Below are positions 15,821 to 23,319 of a DNA stretch of 26,324 bases, in pieces. The translations under genes were made by a program, and so were the position numbers. The notes beneath the pieces were generated by a model that was not told the origin of the DNA, did not search any database, and was given only the letters and a program-made list of their open reading frames with translations. Source of the DNA: AP-16 sp036395835 (GTDB taxonomy: Bacteria > Pseudomonadota > Alphaproteobacteria > Rhizobiales > Xanthobacteraceae). The stretch lies in the NCBI GenBank assembly GCA_036395835.1, contig DASWCW010000186.1, forward strand, positions 1-26,324, read 5' to 3'. Position 1 is the stretch's first letter. Each line of letters opens with the position of its first letter.

Positions 15821-16066
15821 ATGCTGAAGGAAAGACGCCGGCACGAGCGCCACAGCATCGATCGCGTGGCCAAGATCCAATCGGCGGGCTCGCTGCCGCG
15901 CGACTGCCTCGTCACCGACATCTCGGAGGGAGGCGCGAGGCTCTACGCCGAGGGCATCGTAGTTCCGGATCAATTCGTTCTGCTGCTCACCGGCTCCCGG
16001 ACCGTGCGCCGCGAGTGCCGGGTGGTCTGGCGCCTGGGCAATGAGCTCGGCGTCGAATTCGCCTGA
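15821..16066 (+). CDS. Single-domain PilZ protein
   Basis: This 81-residue protein is one PilZ domain. KERRRHERHSI carries the RxxxR c-di-GMP-binding motif (R6-R10). DISEGGARL (33-41) is the D/NxSxxG motif, and CRVVWRLGNELGVEF closes the barrel. It should bind c-di-GMP and pass the signal to a partner. ATG at 15821 places the RxxxR at the N-terminus as in single-domain PilZ proteins; the longer frame from TTG 15761 adds 20 unconvincing residues. It is close to the diguanylate cyclase gene, though not in an operon with it. Confidence 0.85.
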   Translation: MLKERRRHERHSIDRVAKIQSAGSLPRDCLVTDISEGGARLYAEGIVVPDQFVLLLTGSRTVRRECRVVWRLGNELGVEFA

Positions 16067-16197
16067 GACCTGCGCCCGCAGCCTGGCGCGGGAATGCCAT
16101 ATCGGATTTTTTGAACGTGCCTGTCGCCCCATTGCCGGTTTTTCGCTAGAGTGAAACGACCGGTGTGTTTCGCCGGGGGCATTTGGGGAGGCACAGC

Positions 16198-16926
16198 ATG
16201 CCGAACATTCCGGTCGATTGGACGACGGTGGATTGGGCCAATGTGGGCCTGCTCTCGGCGATCGCATTCCTGGCGGCGCTGCTCGGCAACATCCTGATCT
16301 TCAAGCACCGGCTCTGGGCCGCCATTCTCTCGGGACTGCTGTTCGCGGCGGCCTACGTGTTCCTGGCGTATTATCCGCACGGTCTCGCGGTGCCCGGGCT
16401 CAAGACCGGTGCCCGTGCGGCGCCCGCCGCTGTCGCAGGGTTCAGCTTGACGAGTCCCGAGATTGCGCCGGGCGCGACCATTCAAAACGAGCAGGTCTAC
16501 CGGGGCTTCGAGTGCAACGGCGCCAATATCTCGCCGGAGCTGCGCTGGAGCGGTGCGCCGGGCGGAACGAAAAGCTTCGCGGTGACCTTCTATGATCCGG
16601 ACGCTCCGACCGGCAGCGGCTGGTGGCACTGGGTGATCGTCAACATACCGGCGACGAGCACGTTCCTGCCGCGGAACGCCGGCGATCCGAAAATGGGCTT
16701 GGCGCCGCCGGGCACGATTCAGGTCCGGACCGACTTCGGCACCGTAGGCTACGGCGGGCCGTGCCCGCCGCGGGGGGCCAGGCCGCATCGTTACGTGTTC
16801 ACGATTTTCGCCGTGGATATCGACAAGCTCCCGATCGACGAGAGCGCGTCCGCGGCACTCGTCGGTTTCAATCTGAATTCCCATACGTTGACCAAGGCGA
16901 CGCTGACCGGCTTTTACGGCCGCTGA
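16198..16926 (+). CDS. YbhB/YbcL (PEBP-like) protein with N-terminal membrane anchor
   Basis: This is a 242-residue protein. Two hydrophobic helices (~16-35 and ~40-60) precede a linker rich in Ala. The PEBP/Raf-kinase-inhibitor-like domain runs from ~82 to the end: FECNGANISPELRWSGAPGGTKSFAV, YDPDAPTGSGWWHWVIVNIP and GPCPPRGARPHRYVFTIFAVD, all family landmarks including the DPDAP and CPP-H ligand-pocket motifs. Standard YbhB proteins are soluble and ~160-180 residues, so the membrane anchor is extra. GGGGAGG sits just before ATG 16198. The physiological ligand is unknown. Confidence 0.88.
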   Translation: MPNIPVDWTTVDWANVGLLSAIAFLAALLGNILIFKHRLWAAILSGLLFAAAYVFLAYYPHGLAVPGLKTGARAAPAAVAGFSLTSPEIAPGATIQNEQVYRGFECNGANISPELRWSGAPGGTKSFAVTFYDPDAPTGSGWWHWVIVNIPATSTFLPRNAGDPKMGLAPPGTIQVRTDFGTVGYGGPCPPRGARPHRYVFTIFAVDIDKLPIDESASAALVGFNLNSHTLTKATLTGFYGR

Positions 16927-16947
16927 CCGCTTCGCGCGCCTGCGTTT

Positions 16948-17784
16948 TCACCCAAAAGATCGAATGAGCCCCGACGTGGCGACGAGCCACACGCCGGCCG
17001 CGCTCAAGACGCATCCCACCACAACCGGCAAGATCCGTCCGGGCGGCGACAGTTTCTCCAGCAGCATCAGCGCCGTGAGCCCGAGGATCCACAGCACGTT
17101 CATGACCCCGCCGACGAACAACAGCGCCATCAGCGCCCAGCAGCATCCGACGCAATAGGTCCCATGCGTAAGCCCGAGGCGGAACGACCCGGGCGCATCG
17201 GCGCGGAAGCCGCCATGGCGATGGATGAAGAACAGCGGCGACTGGCATTGCGCGAGACAAGCGTTCTTGAGCGGCGTGAGCTGATAAAGGCCGGCCGCCA
17301 GCAGCACGAGCCCGCCGAGTGCGTCGCTGGCGTGGGCGGTGATCGGGGGGGCGAGCAGGGCGGCGCGCTCGAGCGCCCATTGCGCGCCCGTGGCAACAAG
17401 CGCAAAGCCGATCCAGCACAGCAGATAGCCGGCGGCGAACCAGCCGGTGGGCGCGAACGGTTGTCCTTGCAGCGCCGCCTGCCTGGCGACGCGGGCATAG
17501 ATCAGGATCATCGGGGCCGCGGACGGGGTCATCATGCCCACCATCATCACCGCCCACATGGTCAGCACGAACACGAACTCGGCCGCGCCCCACGGCTTGA
17601 GCGCCGGCGCGAGCATGTCGCCCATGCCGCCCGTGCTCATCGCCCGGCCGCCCGCCGCCGGCATCTCCATGCCGAACGCAAGCCAGAGCACGTACCCCCA
17701 GGCGAATGCCGCGAGCAATGCGAGCGCGCCCGCCACCACCAGCCGGTCGCGGCGAAGCACGGTTTCCAGCGATCCTTCCGCCAT
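16948..17784 (-). CDS. DUF2182 predicted metal-binding membrane protein
   Basis: This is a 278-residue protein with about seven hydrophobic helices. It carries the Met-rich motif MWAVMMVGMMTPSAAPM (76-92) and a late THGTYCVGCCWALM with three Cys, as in the DUF2182 family (COG5486, predicted metal-binding). The start is ATG 17782-17784, 22 bp after the stop of the DUF1326 gene, so the two are almost certainly cotranscribed. The reaction is unknown. The Met and Cys content suggests a soft metal such as copper, but that is inference. It is convergent with the PEBP gene. Confidence 0.85.
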   Translation of the reverse strand: MAEGSLETVLRRDRLVVAGALALLAAFAWGYVLWLAFGMEMPAAGGRAMSTGGMGDMLAPALKPWGAAEFVFVLTMWAVMMVGMMTPSAAPMILIYARVARQAALQGQPFAPTGWFAAGYLLCWIGFALVATGAQWALERAALLAPPITAHASDALGGLVLLAAGLYQLTPLKNACLAQCQSPLFFIHRHGGFRADAPGSFRLGLTHGTYCVGCCWALMALLFVGGVMNVLWILGLTALMLLEKLSPPGRILPVVVGCVLSAAGVWLVATSGLIRSFG

Positions 17785-17806
17785 TGGCTTCGGCGTATCG
17801 TTCGCT

Positions 17807-18442
17807 TCAGCGCATGACGCCGGTCTGGCACATGTACAGATTGGCGAAATGCGCGTGGGAATCCGCGAGCTCGAGCTGGATCGGCCCCTTGGTGTTGCCC
17901 CAGCCGCGGCCGACCTCCGCAACGGCGAACTCGAACCCGTTCGGCATGTCGAAGCGGGCGCGGTGCTCGTCTCCCGTGACCGGATTGCGGATCGGCTCGC
18001 CGCGCGCTTCCACCAGGTCCGCGACCTTCAGGCGAGCCTTGCGGGCATTCACGTCGACGTCGAACTCGATGTCGGCGAAGATCGGATCGTGGACTTTCTC
18101 GAACGTGGTGGAGAACACCTGAAACACCGTGGCTCCCGGCATGGTGTCCTGCCCGCTCAGGATCCGCAGCAGTGCCTCGCGTTGGGCGGTCGTCGCGCGC
18201 TTTTCGAGGATGATGCTGGCTTGGCCCCTGCCCTCATGGATGGGTCCCGGCCATGCCAGGACGAGGACGTTCCGCAGCCCATCGAGCCGCGTCGAGCCGT
18301 GATATCCCTCGTCGATCTGCATGCCGACCACCGCCTTGCAGTCGCCATAGGTCGGCAAGGCATTGAACTGGCAGGGGCAGCCGTAGGCGCAATTGCAATT
18401 GCCGAACTCTCGGCCTTTGATCATCCAGTTCGCGTCCGGCAT
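17807..18442 (-). CDS. DUF1326 domain protein
   Basis: This 211-residue soluble protein has an N-terminal Cys cluster FGNCNCAYGCPCQFN (C16, C18, C22, C24), the signature of DUF1326, likely a metal or redox site. The rest is beta-rich with no signal peptide. ATG 18442 is chosen over GTG 18448 because GGAGG lies five bases before it, and the GTG would sit on the ribosome site. It is the first gene of a two-gene operon with DUF2182. DUF1326 and DUF2182 genes are, to my knowledge, repeatedly neighbours, which supports a shared pathway. Function not established. Confidence 0.87.
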   Translation of the reverse strand: MPDANWMIKGREFGNCNCAYGCPCQFNALPTYGDCKAVVGMQIDEGYHGSTRLDGLRNVLVLAWPGPIHEGRGQASIILEKRATTAQREALLRILSGQDTMPGATVFQVFSTTFEKVHDPIFADIEFDVDVNARKARLKVADLVEARGEPIRNPVTGDEHRARFDMPNGFEFAVAEVGRGWGNTKGPIQLELADSHAHFANLYMCQTGVMR

Positions 18443-18538
18443 TTGCACCTCCTTCGGTTCGGTCGCTATGCAGAGGAGAACGGCGGGAGTCCATCACACT
18501 CGGGGCTTGGAACGCAACACGCCTATGGTGGCAGGACT

Positions 18539-19237
18539 TCAATGTCTTGCCGCCCAGCTGCTGAGCAGGAAGGCCGCGGCGCTCACCATCACGCTGAGCA
18601 GGATCAGGATGATGCCGAGGCCGAGCGCAAGCGCGAGGTCGCCCTTGCTGGTCTCGAGCGCGATCGCGGTGGTCATGGTGCGGGTAAAACCCCGAATGTT
18701 GCCGCCCACGATGATGATCGCGCCGACCTCGGCAATCGCCCGGCCGAACGCCGCCAGGAACGCGGTCAGCAATGCGCCGCGACCGATCATGAACAGCTCG
18801 CGGATGCTGCGGCCCTTCGAGGCGCCGTCGACCCGCATCACGTCGCCGTATTCCGACCACAGCACCGCCATGGTCCGATGGACCAGCGCCACCACGATCG
18901 GCGTTGCGAGGAGCATTTGGGCGATGACCATGGCGGTCGGCGTGAACAGCAGGCCGAGGACGCCCAGCGGTCCCGAGCGCGATAGGATGAGATAGATCAC
19001 CAGTCCGACCACCACCGGCGGAAGCCCGAGCAGCGCATTGGCGAGCACGATCACGGCTTGCTGGCCGCGGAACCGGGTCACCGCCAGCGCGCCGCCCAGC
19101 GGCGCGCCGAGGACCATGGCGATCACGGCCGCGGACAGGCTGACGCGCAGCGACAGGCTCACGATCCCGATCAGCTCGGGGTCGAAGCTGCGGATCAGTG
19201 CAACGGCGGTGAGGAAGGCCTGGCCGATATCGTGCAT
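18539..19237 (-). CDS. tupB: Tungstate-type ABC transporter permease
   Basis: This is a 232-residue permease with about five to six membrane helices. The cytoplasmic EAA-type loop is VMRVDGASKGRSIRELFMIGRGAL, followed by GRAIAEVGAIIIVGGNIRG, close to the TupB/WtpB group that moves tungstate or molybdate inward. It needs an ATPase (TupC) and a periplasmic binding protein (TupA). Neither is adjacent: the left neighbour is DUF1326 and the right neighbour P450. The gene is therefore either split from its operon or a partner of subunits elsewhere. The start at 19237 (MHDIGQAF) fits the family. The symbol is given on resemblance. Confidence 0.75.
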   Translation of the reverse strand: MHDIGQAFLTAVALIRSFDPELIGIVSLSLRVSLSAAVIAMVLGAPLGGALAVTRFRGQQAVIVLANALLGLPPVVVGLVIYLILSRSGPLGVLGLLFTPTAMVIAQMLLATPIVVALVHRTMAVLWSEYGDVMRVDGASKGRSIRELFMIGRGALLTAFLAAFGRAIAEVGAIIIVGGNIRGFTRTMTTAIALETSKGDLALALGLGIILILLSVMVSAAAFLLSSWAARH

Positions 19238-19311
19238 CGGCGCCTATGTAGCTCGGGGGCGTCCCATGCACCATGGCGCGGGCAGGGCGGCCGGCGAACG
19301 GCGCGGCTTCT

Positions 19312-20496
19312 TCACCCGAACAGCACCGGAAGACGGCGCGGCCCTCGTACCGTCCCCTCGGACCATTTGACCACCCCGTTGGGATCCGGCCGGAAACTCG
19401 GAAAGCGCGCGAGCCATTCCTGGAGCGCAACCCGGATCTCGATGCGGGCGAGATTCGATCCGACGCAGCGATGAATGCCGAGCCCGAACGCCGCGTGACG
19501 ATTCTCCTTGCGGTCGATGATCACGCGATCGGCATCGGGAAACACCGCGGGATCGCGATTGGCGGCCGGGAAGGACAGCAGCACCATTTGCCCGGCCTCG
19601 AAGCGGCAGCCGTTGATGCGGGTCTCGGCGAGGATCTCGCGTGCCATCGTCACCGGCGCGTAAGCGCGCAGGAATTCCTCGACCGCGAACGGCATCAGCG
19701 CGGGCTCGGCCACGAGCCGCTCGCGATCCGCTGCATGGCCGGCCAAGTGCCACAGGCAGGAGCCGATCGCGCTCCAGGTGGTGTCGATGCCGGCAATCAG
19801 CAGCAGACGCAGCGTGCCGTTGATGTGCTGCTCGCTCATCAGCTCGCCGTCGATCCTGGCATGAACGAAATAACTGATGAGATCATCGCGCGGGGAAATG
19901 CGGCGATCGGTCATGCGCTCGGCAAAATACGCGGTCATTTCCGCGCTGGCGCGGGCGAGGGCCTGATTATCGGTGATGCCGAGCTCCAGAATCTCGTGAA
20001 TCCATTTGCGGAACAGGTCCCCGTCCTGCTCGGGGACGCCGAGCATATGGGCAATGACGCGCACCGGAATCTCCTGCGCGTAATCGACCGCCGCGTCGCA
20101 GCCCGGTTTTCCGGCGACACGATCCAGGAGTTCGCGGCAGATGTCGCGCGTCCTCGGCTCGCGACGGCCGATCGCCTCCGGAGTGAACGCCGGGAGCAGC
20201 ACGGTCTTGGCCGGCCGGTGGTGCGGCGGATCGGAGGTGATCGGCGGCGCCGGCTGTCTCGGCGGCGGGGTCTCGCGTACGACGATGCGGCGCGAGGAGA
20301 AATGCGCGGTGTCGTAGGCGACGGCGCGAACGTCTTCGTAGCGGCTGGGAAAATACACGCCGAGAAAGCGGTCGGTATGCGCGATCGGACAGCGCCGGCG
20401 CAGCTCGTCCCAGATCGGATAGGGGTTCTCGATCCAACGCGGATCGAGGTGATCGAAATCGCGTTCCCAATCGGTCACCGGCGGCCGCGCGCTCAT
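19312..20496 (-). CDS. Cytochrome P450
   Basis: This 394-residue soluble bacterial P450 has the I-helix oxygen-activation motif AGIDTTWSA (235-243), the K-helix EEFLR (E274, R277) and the haem loop FGLGIHRCVGSNLAR with the thiolate ligand C344. SDPPHHRPAKTVLLPAFTP is the usual C-helix region that binds a haem propionate. The ATG at 20494-20496 overlaps the ferredoxin stop (TGATG), so the two are coupled and the ferredoxin is the probable electron donor. No ferredoxin reductase is seen. The substrate is unknown; a hydrophobic small molecule is usual. The open frame extends further upstream but only as antisense-like residues. Confidence 0.93.
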   Translation of the reverse strand: MSARPPVTDWERDFDHLDPRWIENPYPIWDELRRRCPIAHTDRFLGVYFPSRYEDVRAVAYDTAHFSSRRIVVRETPPPRQPAPPITSDPPHHRPAKTVLLPAFTPEAIGRREPRTRDICRELLDRVAGKPGCDAAVDYAQEIPVRVIAHMLGVPEQDGDLFRKWIHEILELGITDNQALARASAEMTAYFAERMTDRRISPRDDLISYFVHARIDGELMSEQHINGTLRLLLIAGIDTTWSAIGSCLWHLAGHAADRERLVAEPALMPFAVEEFLRAYAPVTMAREILAETRINGCRFEAGQMVLLSFPAANRDPAVFPDADRVIIDRKENRHAAFGLGIHRCVGSNLARIEIRVALQEWLARFPSFRPDPNGVVKWSEGTVRGPRRLPVLFG

Positions 20497-20717
20497 CAGC
20501 CCTCCTCCTCGATCACCTCGATGGCGAGCTCCGGGCAATTCGCGCGCGCGAGCCACGCCTTGTCCTCGAGCCCGGCCGGCACGCTGCCGTCGCCGATCTC
20601 GCGCGCGTTGCCGAGCTCGTCGAGGTCGAACAGCTCCGGCGCGAGTGCGTTGCAGCGGGCATGTCCCTGACAACGCGCGCGATCGACCCGCACCTTGAGC
20701 CGGGTTTTTTGCGACAT
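20496..20717 (-). CDS. Ferredoxin with CxxHxxC cluster site ([3Fe-4S] type)
   Basis: This is a 73-residue ferredoxin. Ligands are C16 and C22 in RCQGHARC and C61 in ARANCPELAI. The second cluster cysteine of a [4Fe-4S] site is replaced by H19, typical of ferredoxins coupled to bacterial P450s. The cluster is probably [3Fe-4S], or [4Fe-4S] with a His ligand. The start ATG 20715-20717 follows a GC-rich leader without a strong ribosome site. Its stop overlaps the P450 start, so translation is coupled. It should carry electrons to the P450 from a reductase encoded elsewhere. Confidence 0.9.
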   Translation of the reverse strand: MSQKTRLKVRVDRARCQGHARCNALAPELFDLDELGNAREIGDGSVPAGLEDKAWLARANCPELAIEVIEEEG

Positions 20718-20891
20718 CGGCGCCTCCGGGGTCCGAGCCAGATCGGTCGAGCCTCGGTCGAGGTCCCCGCCGAGGCTATCCTGACGGCTGCGCGCAGGCC
20801 GTAGCATTTCCATCCGGGCCTTACAATCGGCGCGCCGTGCCGAGCTTGCCGCGGAGGCACGCGCATGACACAAGAAATGCCGGATTCGGCG

Positions 20892-20911
20892 GTTAGCCAT
20901 TGTTAGCCATT
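20892..20911. repeat. Two tandem 10-bp repeats in divergent promoter region
   Basis: GTTAGCCATT occurs twice in immediate succession (20892-20901 and 20902-20911). It lies between the ferredoxin-P450 operon and the rightward exported-protein gene. The one-turn period suits binding of a regulator to one face of the helix, but it may be a chance slippage repeat. Confidence 0.5.
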
Positions 20912-20965
20912 GCGAGATATCGTGCCGCCCGCCGGCATCGTCGGCGCGCGGACGGGGACGGGATC

Positions 20966-21586
20966 TTGGGCAAAAAACTCGGATCGCTCGCATTCGGAGC
21001 GATCGCTTTTGGGCTCCTGATGGTGTCGCCGTCGCTCGGCGCAAGCGAGCGTTCCGAGGCGAAGCCACGGTTGTCGCTACAGTCCGGTCCGGTGGAAACT
21101 ACAGGCCCGCGCGCGTTCCGTGCAGCGCCGGGAGCTCAAGCCACGCCGCTCAACGGGGTGCGGTATTTCGTCGAATTCCGGTCCCGGACCGGTTTTTACG
21201 GCCACACCTATGTGGTCTACGGGCAGCTCGACAGCCGCGGCAAGCGCGCCGAGGTGCATTACGCCGGGCTTTATCCCGAGGGCGGTCCCGTCGGATTCAT
21301 GCTGGGGCACGTCTTGCCGGTGCCCGCGAGGGTCGATGCAGTCGACGATGATCTGACCGATCCCGTTACCGAGAGCTATCTGCGCATCCTGACGGCCGAG
21401 GAGTTCGCGAAAACCACCGCCGCCATCGGCCGGCTGCGCGCCAACACGCAGCTGTGGAATGCGCTTCTGAACAATTGCAATGATTTCGCGGCGGAGCTGG
21501 CCCAGGGGCTCGGGCTGCGCACGCCGAGCACGTTGCTGATTCCGGAGCTGTTCGTCAGCGAATTGCGCGAGATGAACGGCTCGTAA
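20966..21586 (+). CDS. Exported papain/LRAT-like protein of unknown function
   Basis: This is a 206-residue protein. It starts with a TTG (20966) preceded by GGGACGGGATC, followed by a signal peptide (LGKKLGSLAFGAIAFGLLMVSPSLGAS). The ATG at 21020 is too late for a full signal. The mature part has GFYGHTYVVYGQL with H80 and WNALLNNCNDFAAEL with C171. A His early and a Cys late in this spacing is the arrangement of circularly permuted NlpC/P60, LRAT or DUF4105-type thiol enzymes. A peptidase or acyltransferase role outside the cytoplasm is therefore possible. I do not recognise a named family with certainty. The gene is divergent from the P450 operon and convergent with the DHA2 exporter gene. 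Confidence 0.65.
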   Translation: MGKKLGSLAFGAIAFGLLMVSPSLGASERSEAKPRLSLQSGPVETTGPRAFRAAPGAQATPLNGVRYFVEFRSRTGFYGHTYVVYGQLDSRGKRAEVHYAGLYPEGGPVGFMLGHVLPVPARVDAVDDDLTDPVTESYLRILTAEEFAKTTAAIGRLRANTQLWNALLNNCNDFAAELAQGLGLRTPSTLLIPELFVSELREMNGS

Positions 21587-21618
21587 GGGTGCTGCGCCCG
21601 AGTCGAGCCGGCCCGAAG

Positions 21619-23115
21619 CTACTCCGCGGCGACGGGAGTGCTCGCGGTTTGCTGTCGGCCGCGCAACGGCCGCTCCTCCATGAGCAGCAGGCAAACGAGC
21701 CCGACCGCAAGGCAACACGCGGCCGCTGCGAAGACCCAGCGGAACACTTCGCCGAGGCTCGCTCCGGCATTGCCCAATTCCGCAGCCAGCGTCTCCAGCG
21801 TCACTCTCGGTCTGCTCTGGGACCCGCTTCCGCCCAGCACGATGGCTCCGAATACCGAGACCATCAGCGCTCCGCCCAAGGAACGGAAGAAGTTCATGGC
21901 GCCGGTGGCGGTGCCGAGCTGATAGGGCAGCACCGCATTCTGGACCGAGACCGTGGTCACCGGAAACAGCGTGCCCATGCCGATGCCGACGATCCCGAGC
22001 AACGCGCAGATCGCCGCGAGCGGCAGCGCGGTCGGCGCCATCGCCATTGCCGCCAGCGCGGCGATCGCCAGCCCGAGGCCGACCATGGGCATTCGCTTGT
22101 AGTGGCGCATCTGCACCATGGTGCGGCCGGCGGCGGTCGAGCCCACCACGGTTCCGGCGAGCTGCGGGATCAGCGCCAGCCCGGATTCGCTGGCACTGAG
22201 TCCGAGCACCACTTCGAAATACAGCGGCACGAAGATGGTCAAGCCGATCATCGTGCCGAACACGAATGTCACCGAAGCCGTGCCGATGCCGACCACCGGA
22301 TTCAACAGCAGCGGCAGCGGCAGGAACGGCTCGCGCGCGGTCATCAATCGAACGACGAACATCAGCCAGAACGCAGTCGACGCTGCGAGCAGGCCGACAA
22401 TGCGCGGCGAGGACCACGGATAGCGCGTGCCGCCCCAGGTGAGCGCCAGCAGCAGGGCGACGGTGGCTGCGACCATCAGCACCGCACCGGCAAGATCGAC
22501 CCGGTGGCGGCGCTCGTAGCGCGGCAGGCGCTTGAGGACGCTGTTGGTCATGAGGAACGCCAACAGTCCGAGCGGCAGATTGATCCAGAAGATCAGCGAC
22601 CAGTGCAGGTGCTCGGCAAAGAAGCCGCCGAGCACCGGGCCGCCGATGCTCGAGGAGGCGAACACCACGCCGATATAGCCCTGGTAGCGGCCGCGCTCGA
22701 GCGGAGGAACGACGTCGGCGATGATGGTCTGGGCGAGCGACAACAAGCCCCCGCCGCCGAGCCCCTGAAGCCCGCGCGCAACGATCAGGACCGCCATGCT
22801 CGGCGCCAGCGCGCTGGCGATCGAGCCCAGCGCGAACACACCAATGGCGACCAGCAGCATCGCGCGTCGGCCGTGAATATCGCTGAGCTTGCCGTAGAGC
22901 GGCGTCACGGCCGTGGCGGTCAGCAGATAGGCGGTGACGACCCAGGAGAGGTCCTCGACATTGCCGAGATCGCGGCCGATGGTCGGCAGCGCGGTGGCCA
23001 CGATGGTCTGATCGAGCGCGCCCAGCAGCATCGCCAGCAGGATGCCGAGCACGATCGTGCGCACCGCGGCGTGATCGAGCGGCATTGGCGGGGCGACCAC
23101 GGGGCGGGAATTCAT
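21619..23115 (-). CDS. DHA2-family multidrug exporter (MFS, 14 TM)
   Basis: This 498-residue MFS protein has about fourteen helices. LLGALDQTIVATALPTIGRDLG (motif D1), GKLSDIHGRRAMLL (motif A) and VFASSSIGGPVLGGFFAEHLHWSLIFWINLP (motif C region) are typical of the EmrB/QacA drug:H+ antiporters. There is no adjacent EmrA-type adaptor, so it may act alone at the inner membrane. Starts at 23115 or 23085 are both possible; the first gives a short charged tail before helix 1. Substrates cannot be told from sequence. Confidence 0.92.
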   Translation of the reverse strand: MNSRPVVAPPMPLDHAAVRTIVLGILLAMLLGALDQTIVATALPTIGRDLGNVEDLSWVVTAYLLTATAVTPLYGKLSDIHGRRAMLLVAIGVFALGSIASALAPSMAVLIVARGLQGLGGGGLLSLAQTIIADVVPPLERGRYQGYIGVVFASSSIGGPVLGGFFAEHLHWSLIFWINLPLGLLAFLMTNSVLKRLPRYERRHRVDLAGAVLMVAATVALLLALTWGGTRYPWSSPRIVGLLAASTAFWLMFVVRLMTAREPFLPLPLLLNPVVGIGTASVTFVFGTMIGLTIFVPLYFEVVLGLSASESGLALIPQLAGTVVGSTAAGRTMVQMRHYKRMPMVGLGLAIAALAAMAMAPTALPLAAICALLGIVGIGMGTLFPVTTVSVQNAVLPYQLGTATGAMNFFRSLGGALMVSVFGAIVLGGSGSQSRPRVTLETLAAELGNAGASLGEVFRWVFAAAACCLAVGLVCLLLMEERPLRGRQQTASTPVAAE

Positions 23116-23319
23116 CTCGAAACGGACATTGGCAGGACCGTGCGGATCGGCGCATCGCCGGAAGCGCTAGAGATCGGCTCGCGGTGCGGCAATTTCAACA
23201 CGGATTGCCGCAGGCCAGCCATGAGCGGGCGTGGACGCTCGGACCACGGCCGCGCCGGCAGCTTCATGCCGGGACAAAGCGATGATGCTGCCGCCGGCGC
23301 CGAACAGCGCGCATCGGAA

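Noticed and set aside
17534..18985. 483-codon plus-strand frame across the DUF1326/DUF2182 region
   Set aside because: Antisense of two recognisable genes and the permease.
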